Origin: an uncultured Gemmiger sp.
Lineage (GTDB): Bacteria; Bacillota; Clostridia; Oscillospirales; Ruminococcaceae
DNA: 64,000 nt
Reading direction: 5' to 3'
Assembly (NCBI GenBank): GCA_949295035.1
Contig: CASFJO010000001.1
Coordinates: forward strand, 1-64,000
The translations under genes and the position numbers were made by a program. Positions 49,845 to 58,433 of the stretch are shown piece after piece (within the stretch, counting starts at the first letter, position 1; every line of letters begins with the position of its first letter). The notes under the pieces were generated by a model. That model was given only the letters and a program-made list of their open reading frames with translations. It had not been told where the DNA came from and did not search any database.

Positions 49845-50625
49845 ATGGAAAGAGGCGCTGGATCAGATCCACGCCGATGAGGCGCTGAAGCAGCGCACCC
49901 GTCAATTCGTGCAGGAAAATCTGGCCAAACGCCGCTCCGCGCCCGCGCTTCGGGTGGCACGGCGCACTCTGTACGCGGCCTGCGCCTGCCTGGCGGTGTG
50001 CCTGCTGGCGGCGGGATACCATCTCTATTTCACCCCCACTTCCATCATCAGTGTAGACATCAACCCTTCTTTGGAACTCTCGGTCAATCGCTTTGACCGT
50101 ATCATTGATGTGACCGGCTACAACGAGGACGGCGAACAGCTGGCCGGCACGCTGGACCTGATGTATCAGGAATACACCCAGGCGGTGGCCCAGGTGCTGG
50201 ACAGCGAGACGGTGCAGACCTGCCTGGACCGGGACGAGTTGCTCTCCATCGCGGTGGTAGAGATCGACCCACAGCAGGGCGAGGCGATCCTGCAATACCT
50301 GTCCAGCTGCACGGCGGGGCAGCAAAACGCCTACTGCTATCGCCTCGATCAGGAGCAGGTGGACCAGGCCCATGAATGGGGGCTGTCCTACGGAAAGTAC
50401 AAGGCCTACCAGGATATCCTGGCCTATACCGACGCCTACACTCCACAGCAGATCGGCGCCATGACCATGCGCCAGATCCGGGAATTGCTCTATAGCCTGC
50501 AAACCGGGAGCGATCCCGCTTCCACCGTGCCTTCCGCCGGCGGCGGTTACGGCTATGGCGGCGGACATGGCGACGGGAACGGGAATGGCAACGGCTACGG
50601 GAACGGAAAGCACGGCTCGGCCTGA
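49834..50625 (+). CDS. RsgI-like anti-sigma factor
   Basis: About 263 residues. A cytosolic N-terminal segment (MQHEWKEALDQIHADEALKQRTRQFVQENLAKRR) for sigma binding, one TM helix (TLYAACACLAVCLLAAGYHLYF), then an outer domain starting IISVDINPSLELSVNRFDRIIDVTGYNEDG. This is the RsgI periplasmic domain, in which the Asn-Pro bond of D-x-N-P-S is cut by autoproteolysis. The C-terminal tail is Gly/Asn/His-rich (GHGDGNGNGNGYGNGK). Start TTG 49834 (GGAGGTGAAGAG spacing) is preferred; GTG 49825 overlaps the SD. It overlaps the sigma gene. No carbohydrate-binding module as in cellulosomal RsgI. Confidence 0.87.
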   Translation: MQHEWKEALDQIHADEALKQRTRQFVQENLAKRRSAPALRVARRTLYAACACLAVCLLAAGYHLYFTPTSIISVDINPSLELSVNRFDRIIDVTGYNEDGEQLAGTLDLMYQEYTQAVAQVLDSETVQTCLDRDELLSIAVVEIDPQQGEAILQYLSSCTAGQQNAYCYRLDQEQVDQAHEWGLSYGKYKAYQDILAYTDAYTPQQIGAMTMRQIRELLYSLQTGSDPASTVPSAGGGYGYGGGHGDGNGNGNGYGNGKHGSA

Positions 50626-50643
50626 CAAGCCGCACCCGATCAC

Positions 50644-50720
50644 CGGCCGCCCGGACGCATCCGGGCGGCCGCACTGAAACAGTAAACGGGAGAGGATCGC
50701 GATCCTCTCCCGTTTTTCCG
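50644..50720. terminator. Two consecutive hairpins between convergent genes
   Basis: First stem CGGCCGCCCGGA / TCCGGGCGGCCG (50644-50671). Second is a 32-bp perfect palindrome (50684-50715) that folds to a stem with a T5 tail. They end the anti-sigma transcript and the opposing FAS transcript. Confidence 0.85.
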
Positions 50721-50741
50721 TATTCCGGCTGTACGCAGCCT

Positions 50742-51203
50742 TTATTGTTCTTTCCCGGCCCTGTCAGGCAGCGGGATCTCCGGCATCAGCTCATCCGCGA
50801 TCACACACAGCATCTGCTCGATCTTTTCCTCGTCCTCCGGCGTAAAGCGCGCCTTGATGCGCTCCATCACGGTGGACAGGTAGGAATAGCTGATGTTGTA
50901 ATAATCCAGATACTTCTGGGTGGGTTCCAGGTGATATTCCCGCCGGTCGTTCGGGGACTGGACCTTGCGCAGATATCCCTTCTGGATCAGGCTGTTCACC
51001 TTATAGGCCGCGTTGGGGGGCGAGATCTGCACAAAGCTGGCAAACTCATTGACGGTGGGATTGCCCAGCGCCTGGATGATCTCCATGCAGAAGCTCTCCA
51101 CCGTGGTCAGGCTGGCCTCCCGGTCCTGGAAGCGCTCAAACACCTTGCGGTAGAAATGCAGCTTGAATTTTGTATACACCCGGGCAAACGCCTCGTCCAG
51201 CAT
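50742..51203 (-). CDS. MarR-family regulator, FabT-like
   Basis: 153 residues from ATG 51203. Winged HTH: LTTVESFCMEIIQALGNPTVNEFASFVQISPPNAAYKVNSLIQKGYLRKVQSPNDRREYHLEPT. In many Firmicutes a MarR protein of this kind (FabT) sits in the FAS II cluster and represses it with acyl-ACP as co-repressor. Here it is the last gene of the same-strand cluster and also has its own promoter. I infer a FabT role from position and from AT-rich palindromes before acpP, but MarR sequence alone does not prove it. Confidence 0.85.
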   Translation of the reverse strand: MLDEAFARVYTKFKLHFYRKVFERFQDREASLTTVESFCMEIIQALGNPTVNEFASFVQISPPNAAYKVNSLIQKGYLRKVQSPNDRREYHLEPTQKYLDYYNISYSYLSTVMERIKARFTPEDEEKIEQMLCVIADELMPEIPLPDRAGKEQ

Positions 51204-51239
51204 GGAAACGACATCCTTTCCCCAATACCGTTTTCCTTT

Positions 51240-51268
51240 ATTATACCCGGCCCCGGCATACAAATCAA
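51240..51268 (-). promoter_or_regulatory. Internal promoter of the MarR gene
   Basis: Minus strand TTGATT (51263-51268), 17 bases, TATAAT (51240-51245). It overlaps the last codons of fabZ. Confidence 0.65.
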
Positions 51269-51690
51269 CGGATGGCAAAGGTCAGCTCCGCCGTCGCGGC
51301 CAGTTTCCCGTCCACCCGGGCCGTCGCCTTGCCGATCCCGACCGGACCGCGCCGGGCAGTGAGCACGCACTCCATCTCCAGCACGTCCCCGGGGGTGACC
51401 GGCTGCTTGAACCGGGCGTTTTTTACCCCGCCGAACAGCACGATCTTTCCCCGGTTTCCCTCCTCGGTGAGCAGCGCCACCGCCCCCACCTGGGCCATGG
51501 CCTCCAGGATCAGCACCCCCGGCATCACATGCAGCTGGGGAAAATGGCCGCAGAAAAACGGCTCGCCCACCGACACGCACTTGCGGCCCTCGGCCCGCAC
51601 GCCCGGCTCACAGGCGGTGATGCGGTCCACCAGCTGGAAAGGGAACCGGTGGGGCAGCACCTTCATGATCTCGTTGGAATCCAGTGTCAT
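51265..51690 (-). CDS. fabZ: 3-hydroxyacyl-ACP dehydratase
   Basis: 141 residues, hot-dog fold, removes water from 3-hydroxyacyl-ACP. IMKVLPHRFPFQLVDRI at the start, catalytic His in FFCGHFPQLHVMPG and Glu in LILEAMAQVGA. ATG 51690 overlaps the fabF stop. It is the only dehydratase in the cluster, and no fabM or fabA is seen, so how unsaturated chains are made is not evident here. Confidence 0.95.
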   Translation of the reverse strand: MTLDSNEIMKVLPHRFPFQLVDRITACEPGVRAEGRKCVSVGEPFFCGHFPQLHVMPGVLILEAMAQVGAVALLTEEGNRGKIVLFGGVKNARFKQPVTPGDVLEMECVLTARRGPVGIGKATARVDGKLAATAELTFAIR

Positions 51691-52934
51691 CGCGCTTCCT
51701 CCCATCGTTTCAGCAGGATACTGGCGTTATGCCCGCCAAAGCCCAGCGAATTGGACATGGCGTACTCCACCCGGGCCGCCCGGCCGGTGTTGGGCACCAC
51801 GTCCAGGTCGCAGGCCGGGTCGGGCTGTTCGTAGTGGATAGTGGCGGGCAGAAAGCCCTCCCGCAGCGCCATCGCGGTGAACACCGCCTCCACCGCTCCG
51901 GAGGCCCCCAGCAGGTGGCCGGTCATGGACTTGGTGGAGCTGATCGCCAGTTTGGCCGCATGCGCGCCGAACGCCCGCTTGACGGCGGCGGTCTCCCCCG
52001 CGTCGTTCAACGGGGTGGATGTGCCGTGGGCGTTGATGTATCCCACCTGCTCCGGCGCCACGCCGCCGTCGGCCAGCGCCAGGGTCATGGCCCGTGCCGC
52101 GCCCGAGCCGTCGGGCAGGGGGGCGGTGATGTGGTGCGCGTCGCAGGACGCGCCGTAGCCCGCTACCTCCGCCAGGATCGGCGCGCCCCGGCGCGCCGCG
52201 TGCTCATATTCCTCCAGCAGCAGCGCGCCCGCGCCCTCCCCCATCACGAAGCCGGAGCGCCTCGCGTCAAAGGGGATGGAGGCGCACGCCGGGTCCGAGC
52301 CGGTATGCAGCGCGTGCAGCGAGGTAAAACCGCCCATCGCCAGCGAGGTGATGGAGGCCTCCGTACCGCCCGCCATCGCCACATCGGCATAGCCGTCCCG
52401 TATGTGGCGGAACGCGTCCCCCACCGCGTTGGTGCCGGAGGCGCAGGCAGTCACCGGGCAGCTGCACATTCCCTGAAAACCCAGCCGGATGGCGATATTC
52501 CCCGCCGCCATATTGGCGATCACCATGGGAATAAAGAACGGGGACACCCGGTCGTAGCCCTTTTCCGCCCCTTTCAGACACTCGGTCTGCAGGGTGGAAA
52601 AGCCGCCGATGCCGCTGGCGAAAAACACCGCGCATCGCCCCGCGTCCTCCTGCTCCATTTGCAGCCCGGCCGCCTTGGCCGCCTGGTCGGCGGCGGCCAG
52701 CGCGAACTGCACGCACCGGTCCAGCTTGCGGGTCTCCTTTTTGTCGATCCAGGCGGTGGGATCAAAGCCCTTGACCTCCGCCGCCAGGGTCACCTTCTGC
52801 CCGGCGGGATCGTACAGGGTGATGGGCCCGATGCCGCATTCCCCCCGTTTGACCGCCGCCCAGCTGTCCGCCAGGTTTAGCCCCAGCGGGGTCACCGCGC
52901 CCATGCCGGTGATGACTACCCGTCGTTTCTCCAT
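51687..52934 (-). CDS. fabF: 3-oxoacyl-ACP synthase II
   Basis: 415 residues. Condensing enzyme for chain elongation. Catalytic triad Cys in VTACASGTNA, His in NAHGTSTPLND, His in KSMTGHLLGASG. The start ATG 52934 (MEKRRVVITGMGAVTPLG) follows AGGAGGCAGGAT. 15 bases after fabG. Confidence 0.96.
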   Translation of the reverse strand: MEKRRVVITGMGAVTPLGLNLADSWAAVKRGECGIGPITLYDPAGQKVTLAAEVKGFDPTAWIDKKETRKLDRCVQFALAAADQAAKAAGLQMEQEDAGRCAVFFASGIGGFSTLQTECLKGAEKGYDRVSPFFIPMVIANMAAGNIAIRLGFQGMCSCPVTACASGTNAVGDAFRHIRDGYADVAMAGGTEASITSLAMGGFTSLHALHTGSDPACASIPFDARRSGFVMGEGAGALLLEEYEHAARRGAPILAEVAGYGASCDAHHITAPLPDGSGAARAMTLALADGGVAPEQVGYINAHGTSTPLNDAGETAAVKRAFGAHAAKLAISSTKSMTGHLLGASGAVEAVFTAMALREGFLPATIHYEQPDPACDLDVVPNTGRAARVEYAMSNSLGFGGHNASILLKRWEEAR

Positions 52935-52948
52935 ATCCTGCCTCCTGT

Positions 52949-53695
52949 TCACATGGCCATGCCGCCATCCACGCTGAGCACCTGACCGGTGATGTAACCC
53001 GCCCGGTCCGACGCCAGAAAGGCCACCGCTTCGGCCACTTCCTCCGCCGCGCCCAGCCGCCCCAGCGGGATCTGCTCCAGCAGAGCGCTGCGCACCCCCT
53101 CGGGCAGAACGGCGGTCATATCGGTCTCGATAAAACCCGGCGCCACACAGTTTACTGTAACGCCCCGGCTGGCCAGCTCTCTGGCCGCGCTCTTGGACAG
53201 GCCGATCAGCCCCGCCTTGCTGGCGGCGTAGTTGGCCTGCCCGGCGTTGCCCCGCAGCCCCACCACGCTGGACAGGTTCACGATCCGGCCCCAGCGCTGC
53301 TTCATCATGGGGCGCGCCACCGCCTGCATGCAGCAGAAGGCCCCTTTCAGGTTGGTGGCCAGCACCGCGTCAAAATCCGCCTCGCTCATCCGCATCAGCA
53401 GTCCGTCCCGGGTAATGCCCGCGTTGTTCACCAGCACGTCCACGCCGCCCAGCCGCTCGGTCACGGCATCTACCAGCGCCCGGACCTGCCGCGGGTCGGA
53501 TATGTCCGCCTGCACCGCGAAAGCCTCCGGCGCGCCCCGGCGCACACACTCCTGGGCCACCTGTTCCGCGGCCTGGGCATTGCCCGCGTAGTTCACCGCT
53601 ACCCGCATGCCCCGCTCGGCCAGCGCCAGGCAGACCGCCCGGCCGATGCCCCGGCTGCCGCCGGTCACCAGCGCCCGTTTTGCCGTCTGTTCCAT
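52949..53695 (-). CDS. fabG: 3-oxoacyl-ACP reductase
   Basis: 248-residue SDR: VTGGSRGIGRAV at the NADP loop, NNAGITRDGLLMRMSEADFDAVL characteristic of FabG, NLSSVVGLRGNAGQANYAASKAGL with catalytic Ser and Y-x-x-x-K, and a C-terminal ITGQVLSVDGGMAM. Its start overlaps the fabD stop (TGATG). Confidence 0.96.
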   Translation of the reverse strand: MEQTAKRALVTGGSRGIGRAVCLALAERGMRVAVNYAGNAQAAEQVAQECVRRGAPEAFAVQADISDPRQVRALVDAVTERLGGVDVLVNNAGITRDGLLMRMSEADFDAVLATNLKGAFCCMQAVARPMMKQRWGRIVNLSSVVGLRGNAGQANYAASKAGLIGLSKSAARELASRGVTVNCVAPGFIETDMTAVLPEGVRSALLEQIPLGRLGAAEEVAEAVAFLASDRAGYITGQVLSVDGGMAM

Positions 53696-54639
53696 CAGCT
53701 CTCCTCCTTCAGTTTCCGCAGCGCGTCATCCAGTTCCTGCGCGGTCTCCACGCCGAACACCGGTATCCCCCGGTCGGCCACCGTTTTCTTCCACAGCCCG
53801 GCCAGCACCCGGCCGGGCCCGATCTCCAGCACCGCGTCCACCCCGTCCGCGGCCAGGCGGAGCAGGGTATCCTCCATGTACACGCTGGAGCGCACCTGCC
53901 TCTCCAGCAGGGCGGGGATGGTATCTTCCGGCCCCATCGGGCCGCCCAGACAGTTGAAGTAGACCGGGAATTCCAGGGGGCCAAAGGTCTCCTGCGCAAA
54001 CCGCTCCGCCAGCGCGGCGGCGGCGGGGGCCATCAGCGAGGTGTGGAACGCCCCCGACACCTTGAGCGGCACGCACCGCCGCGCCCCCGCCTGTTTGGCC
54101 AGCTCACAGGCCAGGTCGGCCGCCCCGGCGTCTCCGGCAATGGCCATCTGCCCGGGGCAGTTGTAGTTGGCGATCTCCACCACCCCCTGCTCCGAAGCCC
54201 GGGCACAGACCGCCGCCAGCGTTTCCCGGTCCAGCCCCAGCACCGCGTACATCCGGCCGGCCCGGCCCTGTACGGCCCGCTCCATCGCCGCGCCCCGGAA
54301 AGCCGCCAATTCCACCGCCTGCCGGGGGGCAAACACCCCGGCGGCGCAGAGGGCGGAATACTCGCCCAGGCTCAGCCCCGCGGCGGCGGCGGGGCGGATC
54401 CCCGCCTCCCGCAGCACCCGGGTGACCCCGGCGGCAAAGGCCACCATGCAGGGCTGGGTATACCGGGTGCGGGCCAGCGTATCCTCCGGCCCCGCAAAGC
54501 AAAGGCTTTTCAGATCAAAATCCACCCCGGCGGCACATTCGTCCAGTACCTGCCGGAACGCGGGGAACACCTCGTACAGATCGGCCCCCATCCCGGCATG
54601 CTGGGAGCCCTGCCCCGCAAACAACAACGCCAGTTTCAT
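53695..54639 (-). CDS. fabD: Malonyl-CoA:ACP transacylase
   Basis: 314 residues. LLFAGQGSQHAGMG at the N-terminus, nucleophile Ser in GLSLGEYSAL, the Arg in AAFRGAAM and catalytic His in VSGAFHTSLM. ATG 54639 overlaps the stop of the preceding reductase gene. Part of the translation-coupled FAS operon. Confidence 0.96.
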   Translation of the reverse strand: MKLALLFAGQGSQHAGMGADLYEVFPAFRQVLDECAAGVDFDLKSLCFAGPEDTLARTRYTQPCMVAFAAGVTRVLREAGIRPAAAAGLSLGEYSALCAAGVFAPRQAVELAAFRGAAMERAVQGRAGRMYAVLGLDRETLAAVCARASEQGVVEIANYNCPGQMAIAGDAGAADLACELAKQAGARRCVPLKVSGAFHTSLMAPAAAALAERFAQETFGPLEFPVYFNCLGGPMGPEDTIPALLERQVRSSVYMEDTLLRLAADGVDAVLEIGPGRVLAGLWKKTVADRGIPVFGVETAQELDDALRKLKEES

Positions 54640-55706
54640 GCAAACGCCCTCCATTCGGTCGTCCAGTCTTCCATCAGGCGGGCCACGCTGCGCATCCCTT
54701 CCAGGCGATGCACGCCGGCCCCGCAAAAGAACAGTCCGTTCTCATAGTCGCCCCGCACCGCCCGGATCAGCGCCTGCGCGATGCAGTAGGGCGCCCCGCC
54801 CCGGGGGCAGGGCCGCAGACAATCCACACAGCGGGTGGGGGTCAGGCGCAGCCGCTCCTCCAGCCGGCGTACCAGCGGGGTGCGCAGCGCCCGGCCAGGC
54901 ATGCCCACCGGGCTGTCCACCAGCGCCACATCCTGCTGTCGGGCCGCCAGCAGCACGTCTTTATACCCCTGGCTGGCATCGCATTCCGGTGTGGCGATGA
55001 ACCGGGTGGCAAACTGCACCCCGGCGGCGCCGGCCGCTTCCATCCGGGCCGCGTCCGCGCCGGTCCACAGCCCGCCCGCCGCGAATACCGGGATCGCCCG
55101 CCCCAGTTCCCGGGCGAAAGGCGCCAGCGCTTCCACCGTGCGGGCTACCAGCTCCGCCAGGGAGGGGGCGGTCCTCTCCCGCAGCTCCCGGCGGTCAAAT
55201 CCCAGATGACCACCGGCTTCGCTGCCCTCCACCAGCACAAAGTCCGGCAGACGGCCCTGTTTGCGCCAGGCCCGCAGGATGAGCCGGGCCGCCCGGGGCC
55301 CGGAGACCACCGGGGCCAGCAGTACATCCGCGCCGTCGGCAATGGCGGGCAGTTCCAGCGGCAGGCCCGCCCCGGACACGATCGCGTCCGCCCCCGCCTG
55401 GATCGCGGCGCGCACGCTCTGGGCGTACTGGGTGGTGGCCACCATGGCGTTGACCGCCACCAACCCCCGTTTTCCCGCGATCTCCCGGGCGCGGCGCACC
55501 TCCCGGCGCAAAGCGCGCAGGTTGGCGCCCTGCGGGTCCCGGTCAAAGTCCGGTTCGTTGAAACCGGTCACGGCGGCGCTCACCGTGCCCATGCCGCCGC
55601 TGGCGGCCACCGCGCCGGCCAGGCCGCCCAGCGAGACCCCGATCCCCATACCGCCCTGCAGAATGGGCACCTCCAGCCAGCGCCGGCCCAGTGCGATCCC
55701 CTTCAT
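54636..55706 (-). CDS. Second FMN-dependent reductase, FabK/nitronate monooxygenase family, with Cys-rich tail
   Basis: 356 residues, TIM-barrel of the NPD/FabK family: PILQGGMGIGVSLGGLAGAVAASGGMGTVS, DAIVSGAGLPLELP, PVFAAGGLWTGADAARMEAAGAAGVQFATRF. Beyond the normal family end there is a tail with CVDCLRPCPRGGAPYC, a C-x2-C-x3-C-x7-C set that could bind an Fe-S cluster or zinc, then ENGLFFCGAGVHRL. It lies between fabK and fabD with overlapping ends, so it serves fatty acid metabolism, but a second enoyl reductase, a dienoyl reductase or a regulator of unsaturation are all possible. ATG 55706 overlaps the fabK stop. Confidence 0.82.
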   Translation of the reverse strand: MKGIALGRRWLEVPILQGGMGIGVSLGGLAGAVAASGGMGTVSAAVTGFNEPDFDRDPQGANLRALRREVRRAREIAGKRGLVAVNAMVATTQYAQSVRAAIQAGADAIVSGAGLPLELPAIADGADVLLAPVVSGPRAARLILRAWRKQGRLPDFVLVEGSEAGGHLGFDRRELRERTAPSLAELVARTVEALAPFARELGRAIPVFAAGGLWTGADAARMEAAGAAGVQFATRFIATPECDASQGYKDVLLAARQQDVALVDSPVGMPGRALRTPLVRRLEERLRLTPTRCVDCLRPCPRGGAPYCIAQALIRAVRGDYENGLFFCGAGVHRLEGMRSVARLMEDWTTEWRAFA

Positions 55707-56650
55707 TCCCGTACCTCCTGCTCCAGCCGGGCTGCCGTGTCGGCACAGCCGCGCCACAGCTCCGCGAAGATATCGGCCAGCGGACGCACCTCGCGCAGCA
55801 TCCCCGCCACCTGGCCCGCCATCAGGCTGCCGGTCTCGGTATCGCCTTCCAACACCGCCCGCCGCAGCGCGCCCAGGGTGAACCTCTCCAGTTCCATCTT
55901 GTCCGCGCCGGCCTTTTCCCTGGCCAGATAGGCGCGGGTCATCTTGTTTTTCAGCACCCGGACCGGGGTGCCGCCGCTGCGGCCGGTGACCACCGTATCC
56001 GAATCCCTGGCCGCCAGCAGGGCCTGCTTGTAGTTTTCATGGACGGGGCACTCGGCGCTGACCAGCAGACAGGTACCCAGCTGTACGCCGGCGGCGCCCA
56101 GGGCGAAGGCCGCCGCCAGCTGGCGGCCGTCCGCGATACCGCCGGCAGCGATCACCGGGATGCCGAACTCCCGCATGGCGTCCACCGTCTGGGGTACCAG
56201 GGCCATGGTGGTCATCTCCCCCACATGGCCGCCGCTCTCGGTCCCCTCGGCGATAATGCCGTCCACCCCGAGACCCGCCAGCCGGCGGGCCAGTATGGTG
56301 GCGGCCACCACCGGGAACACACGAATGCCCGCTTCTTTCCATACAGGCACATAGGCGCCCGGGTTTCCCGCGCCGGTGGTGACCACCCGCACCCCCTCCT
56401 CCGCCACGATCCGGGCCATTTCGGGGGCGGCGGGGTTCATGAGCATGATATTCACCCCAAAGGGTTTGTCGGTCAACTGCCGGCAGCGCCGGATGTGGGC
56501 CCGCAGGGTCTCGGCGTCCATACCGCCCGCCCCGATCAGCCCCAGCGCCCCGGCATTGGAAACGGCGGCGGCAAACTCGCCGGTGGCGATGTTGGCCATG
56601 CCGCCCTGGATAAAAGGATATTTTGTTCCCAGGATCTTGTCTAACCGCAT
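55703..56650 (-). CDS. fabK: Enoyl-ACP reductase II (FMN)
   Basis: 315 residues. FabK type: YPFIQGGMANIATGEFAAAVSNAGALGLIGAGGMDAETLR, KPFGVNIMLMNP, GVRVVTTGAGNPG, IIAEGTESGGHVGEMTTM, PVIAAGGIADGRQLAAAFALGAAGVQLGT. It reduces enoyl-ACP with NAD(P)H and FMN, replacing FabI, as in many Clostridia and Streptococci. It lies between fabH and the second paralogue, behind GGAGGAACC. Confidence 0.94.
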   Translation of the reverse strand: MRLDKILGTKYPFIQGGMANIATGEFAAAVSNAGALGLIGAGGMDAETLRAHIRRCRQLTDKPFGVNIMLMNPAAPEMARIVAEEGVRVVTTGAGNPGAYVPVWKEAGIRVFPVVAATILARRLAGLGVDGIIAEGTESGGHVGEMTTMALVPQTVDAMREFGIPVIAAGGIADGRQLAAAFALGAAGVQLGTCLLVSAECPVHENYKQALLAARDSDTVVTGRSGGTPVRVLKNKMTRAYLAREKAGADKMELERFTLGALRRAVLEGDTETGSLMAGQVAGMLREVRPLADIFAELWRGCADTAARLEQEVRE

Positions 56651-56667
56651 ATAGGGTTCCTCCTCCG

Positions 56668-57609
56668 TTACACCCGCAGCAGCGCGCCGCCCCAGGTGAG
56701 CCCCGCGCCGAATCCCGCGCAGATCACCGTCTCGCCCGGGCGCAGCCGCCCGTCCCGGCGCATCTCATCCAGCGCGATCGGGATGCTGGCCGCCGAGGTG
56801 TTGCCGTACCGCTGCATATTCTCATAAAACCGGGCCGGGTCCTGTTCCAGCTTTTTGGCGATGCTGTGAAGGATCCGGCTGTTTGCCTGGTGGCAGACCA
56901 GCCAGTCCACCGCATCCAGGGTCAGCCCGGCCTTGTCCAGCACCGCCCGGATGCAGGCGGGTACCGTCTCCACCGCGAACCGGAACACCGCCCGGCCGTC
57001 CATGGCCAGATACGGGTCTGCCGGCCCGCCGCCGTGCAGGACCTGCCCGTCGCCCCGGGTGCCGAACACCGCCGCCCAGGGGGCGTCTGGGTCCAGCCGC
57101 ACCACGGCGGCGCCTGCCCCGTCCCCAAACAGCACGCAGGTGCTGCGGTCGGAGAAATCCAGAAGACCGCTGATCCTTTCCGCCCCCAGCACCAGCGCGT
57201 ACGGAGCCGCCATCTGGCCGCCCAACAGCAGGCAGCGGGCGGTCTCCAGCGCGGTGACAAAGCCGGTACAGGCGGCGTTCACATCCAGGCACAAAGCCGT
57301 TTCGGGCAGGCCCAGCGCCTCGTGCACCTCGCAGGCCAGGGACGGGGTGCGCCGGTCGGCCGTAAAGGTGGCCGCCACGCACAGCCCGATGCCCGCGGGC
57401 GCAACGCCCGCGTCGGCCAGGGCCTGCCGGGCGGCGGATGCCGCCAGCGAGGCGGCCGTCTCCCCCTGGGCGCAGAAATACCGCTGCCGGATGCCGGTGC
57501 GCCCGGCGATCCACTCGTCGCTGGTATCCAGGGTGCGGGCAAAGTCGTCGTTGGTCACCCGGCGGCTTGGCAGGCTGCGCCCGGTGCCCAACAGCTGTAG
57601 TCCGTTCAT
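56668..57609 (-). CDS. fabH: 3-oxoacyl-ACP synthase III
   Basis: 313 residues. Starts the chain from acetyl-CoA and malonyl-ACP. Catalytic Cys in VNAACTGFVTAL, His in VCHQANSRIL, Asn in YGNTSAASIP. ATG 57609 overlaps the accA stop. The longer open frame upstream is the accA region in another frame. Confidence 0.95.
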   Translation of the reverse strand: MNGLQLLGTGRSLPSRRVTNDDFARTLDTSDEWIAGRTGIRQRYFCAQGETAASLAASAARQALADAGVAPAGIGLCVAATFTADRRTPSLACEVHEALGLPETALCLDVNAACTGFVTALETARCLLLGGQMAAPYALVLGAERISGLLDFSDRSTCVLFGDGAGAAVVRLDPDAPWAAVFGTRGDGQVLHGGGPADPYLAMDGRAVFRFAVETVPACIRAVLDKAGLTLDAVDWLVCHQANSRILHSIAKKLEQDPARFYENMQRYGNTSAASIPIALDEMRRDGRLRPGETVICAGFGAGLTWGGALLRV

Positions 57610-58433
57610 GCGTTCTCCTTTCCGGTGTGCAGCCAGCTGTTGCCCATGGCCCGGAACCGTCGCTGCCGGTGGCGGGCCGGATCGGCCAGCTTTTCCGCCG
57701 CGCGCAGTTCTTCGGTCAGAGCCGCGTTCAGCGTGCGCCAAAAAGCCGCCGGATCGCTTTGCGCGCCGCCGGACGGCTCGGACAGCACCCGGTCGATGAC
57801 CTCCAGCTGCCGCAGGTCGCCGGCGGTGAGTTTCATGACCCCGCAGGCTTCCTCCGCCCGGCTGCTGTCCTTCCAGAGGATCGAGGCAAACCCCTCCGGC
57901 GAGAGTACCGAATACACGGCATTCTCCGCCATCAGCACCCGGTTGCCCATGGCCAGCGCCAGCGCGCCGCCGCTGCCGCCCTCGCCTAAAATCACCGCGA
58001 TCAGCGGCACCGAGAGGGTACTCATCCGGGCCAGGCAGGCGGCGATGGCCGCCCCCTGCCCCCGGGCTTCGGCCTCAAGGCCCGGGTAGGCCCCCGGCGT
58101 ATCCACGAAGGTCAGGATAGGCCGGCCGAACTTTTCCGCCTGATCCATGGCGCGCAGCGCTTTGCGGTATCCCTCCGGCGTGGGCATGCCGAAATGGCAG
58201 GCCAGATTCTGTTCCAGGCCGGCCCCTTTGCGGGTGCCCAGCACCGTGACCGGGCGGCCATGGAACAGCGCCACCCCCGCCAGCACCGCCGGGTCGTCGG
58301 CGCAGAGCCGGTCTCCCCGGTACTCAAAAAAATCGGTGAACAGCGCTTCCACCGCGCCGCTCACGCCAGGGCGGCCCGGCTCCCGGGCCAGCGCCACCCG
58401 CCGTGCGGGCGAGATCGGTTCAACTTGCGTCAC
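57606..58433 (-). CDS. accA: Acetyl-CoA carboxylase, carboxyltransferase alpha subunit
   Basis: 275 residues, shorter than the E. coli protein at the N-terminus, as often in Firmicutes. RLCADDPAVLAGVALF, GMPTPEGYRKALRAMDQAEKFGRPILTFVDTPGAYPG, and GEGGSGGALALAMGNRVLM with the oxyanion glycines. GTG start at 58433 (MTQVEPISPARR) is 6 bases after GGGAGGTG, inside the end of accD. Works with AccD to move CO2 from biotin to acetyl-CoA. Confidence 0.95.
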   Translation of the reverse strand: MTQVEPISPARRVALAREPGRPGVSGAVEALFTDFFEYRGDRLCADDPAVLAGVALFHGRPVTVLGTRKGAGLEQNLACHFGMPTPEGYRKALRAMDQAEKFGRPILTFVDTPGAYPGLEAEARGQGAAIAACLARMSTLSVPLIAVILGEGGSGGALALAMGNRVLMAENAVYSVLSPEGFASILWKDSSRAEEACGVMKLTAGDLRQLEVIDRVLSEPSGGAQSDPAAFWRTLNAALTEELRAAEKLADPARHRQRRFRAMGNSWLHTGKENA

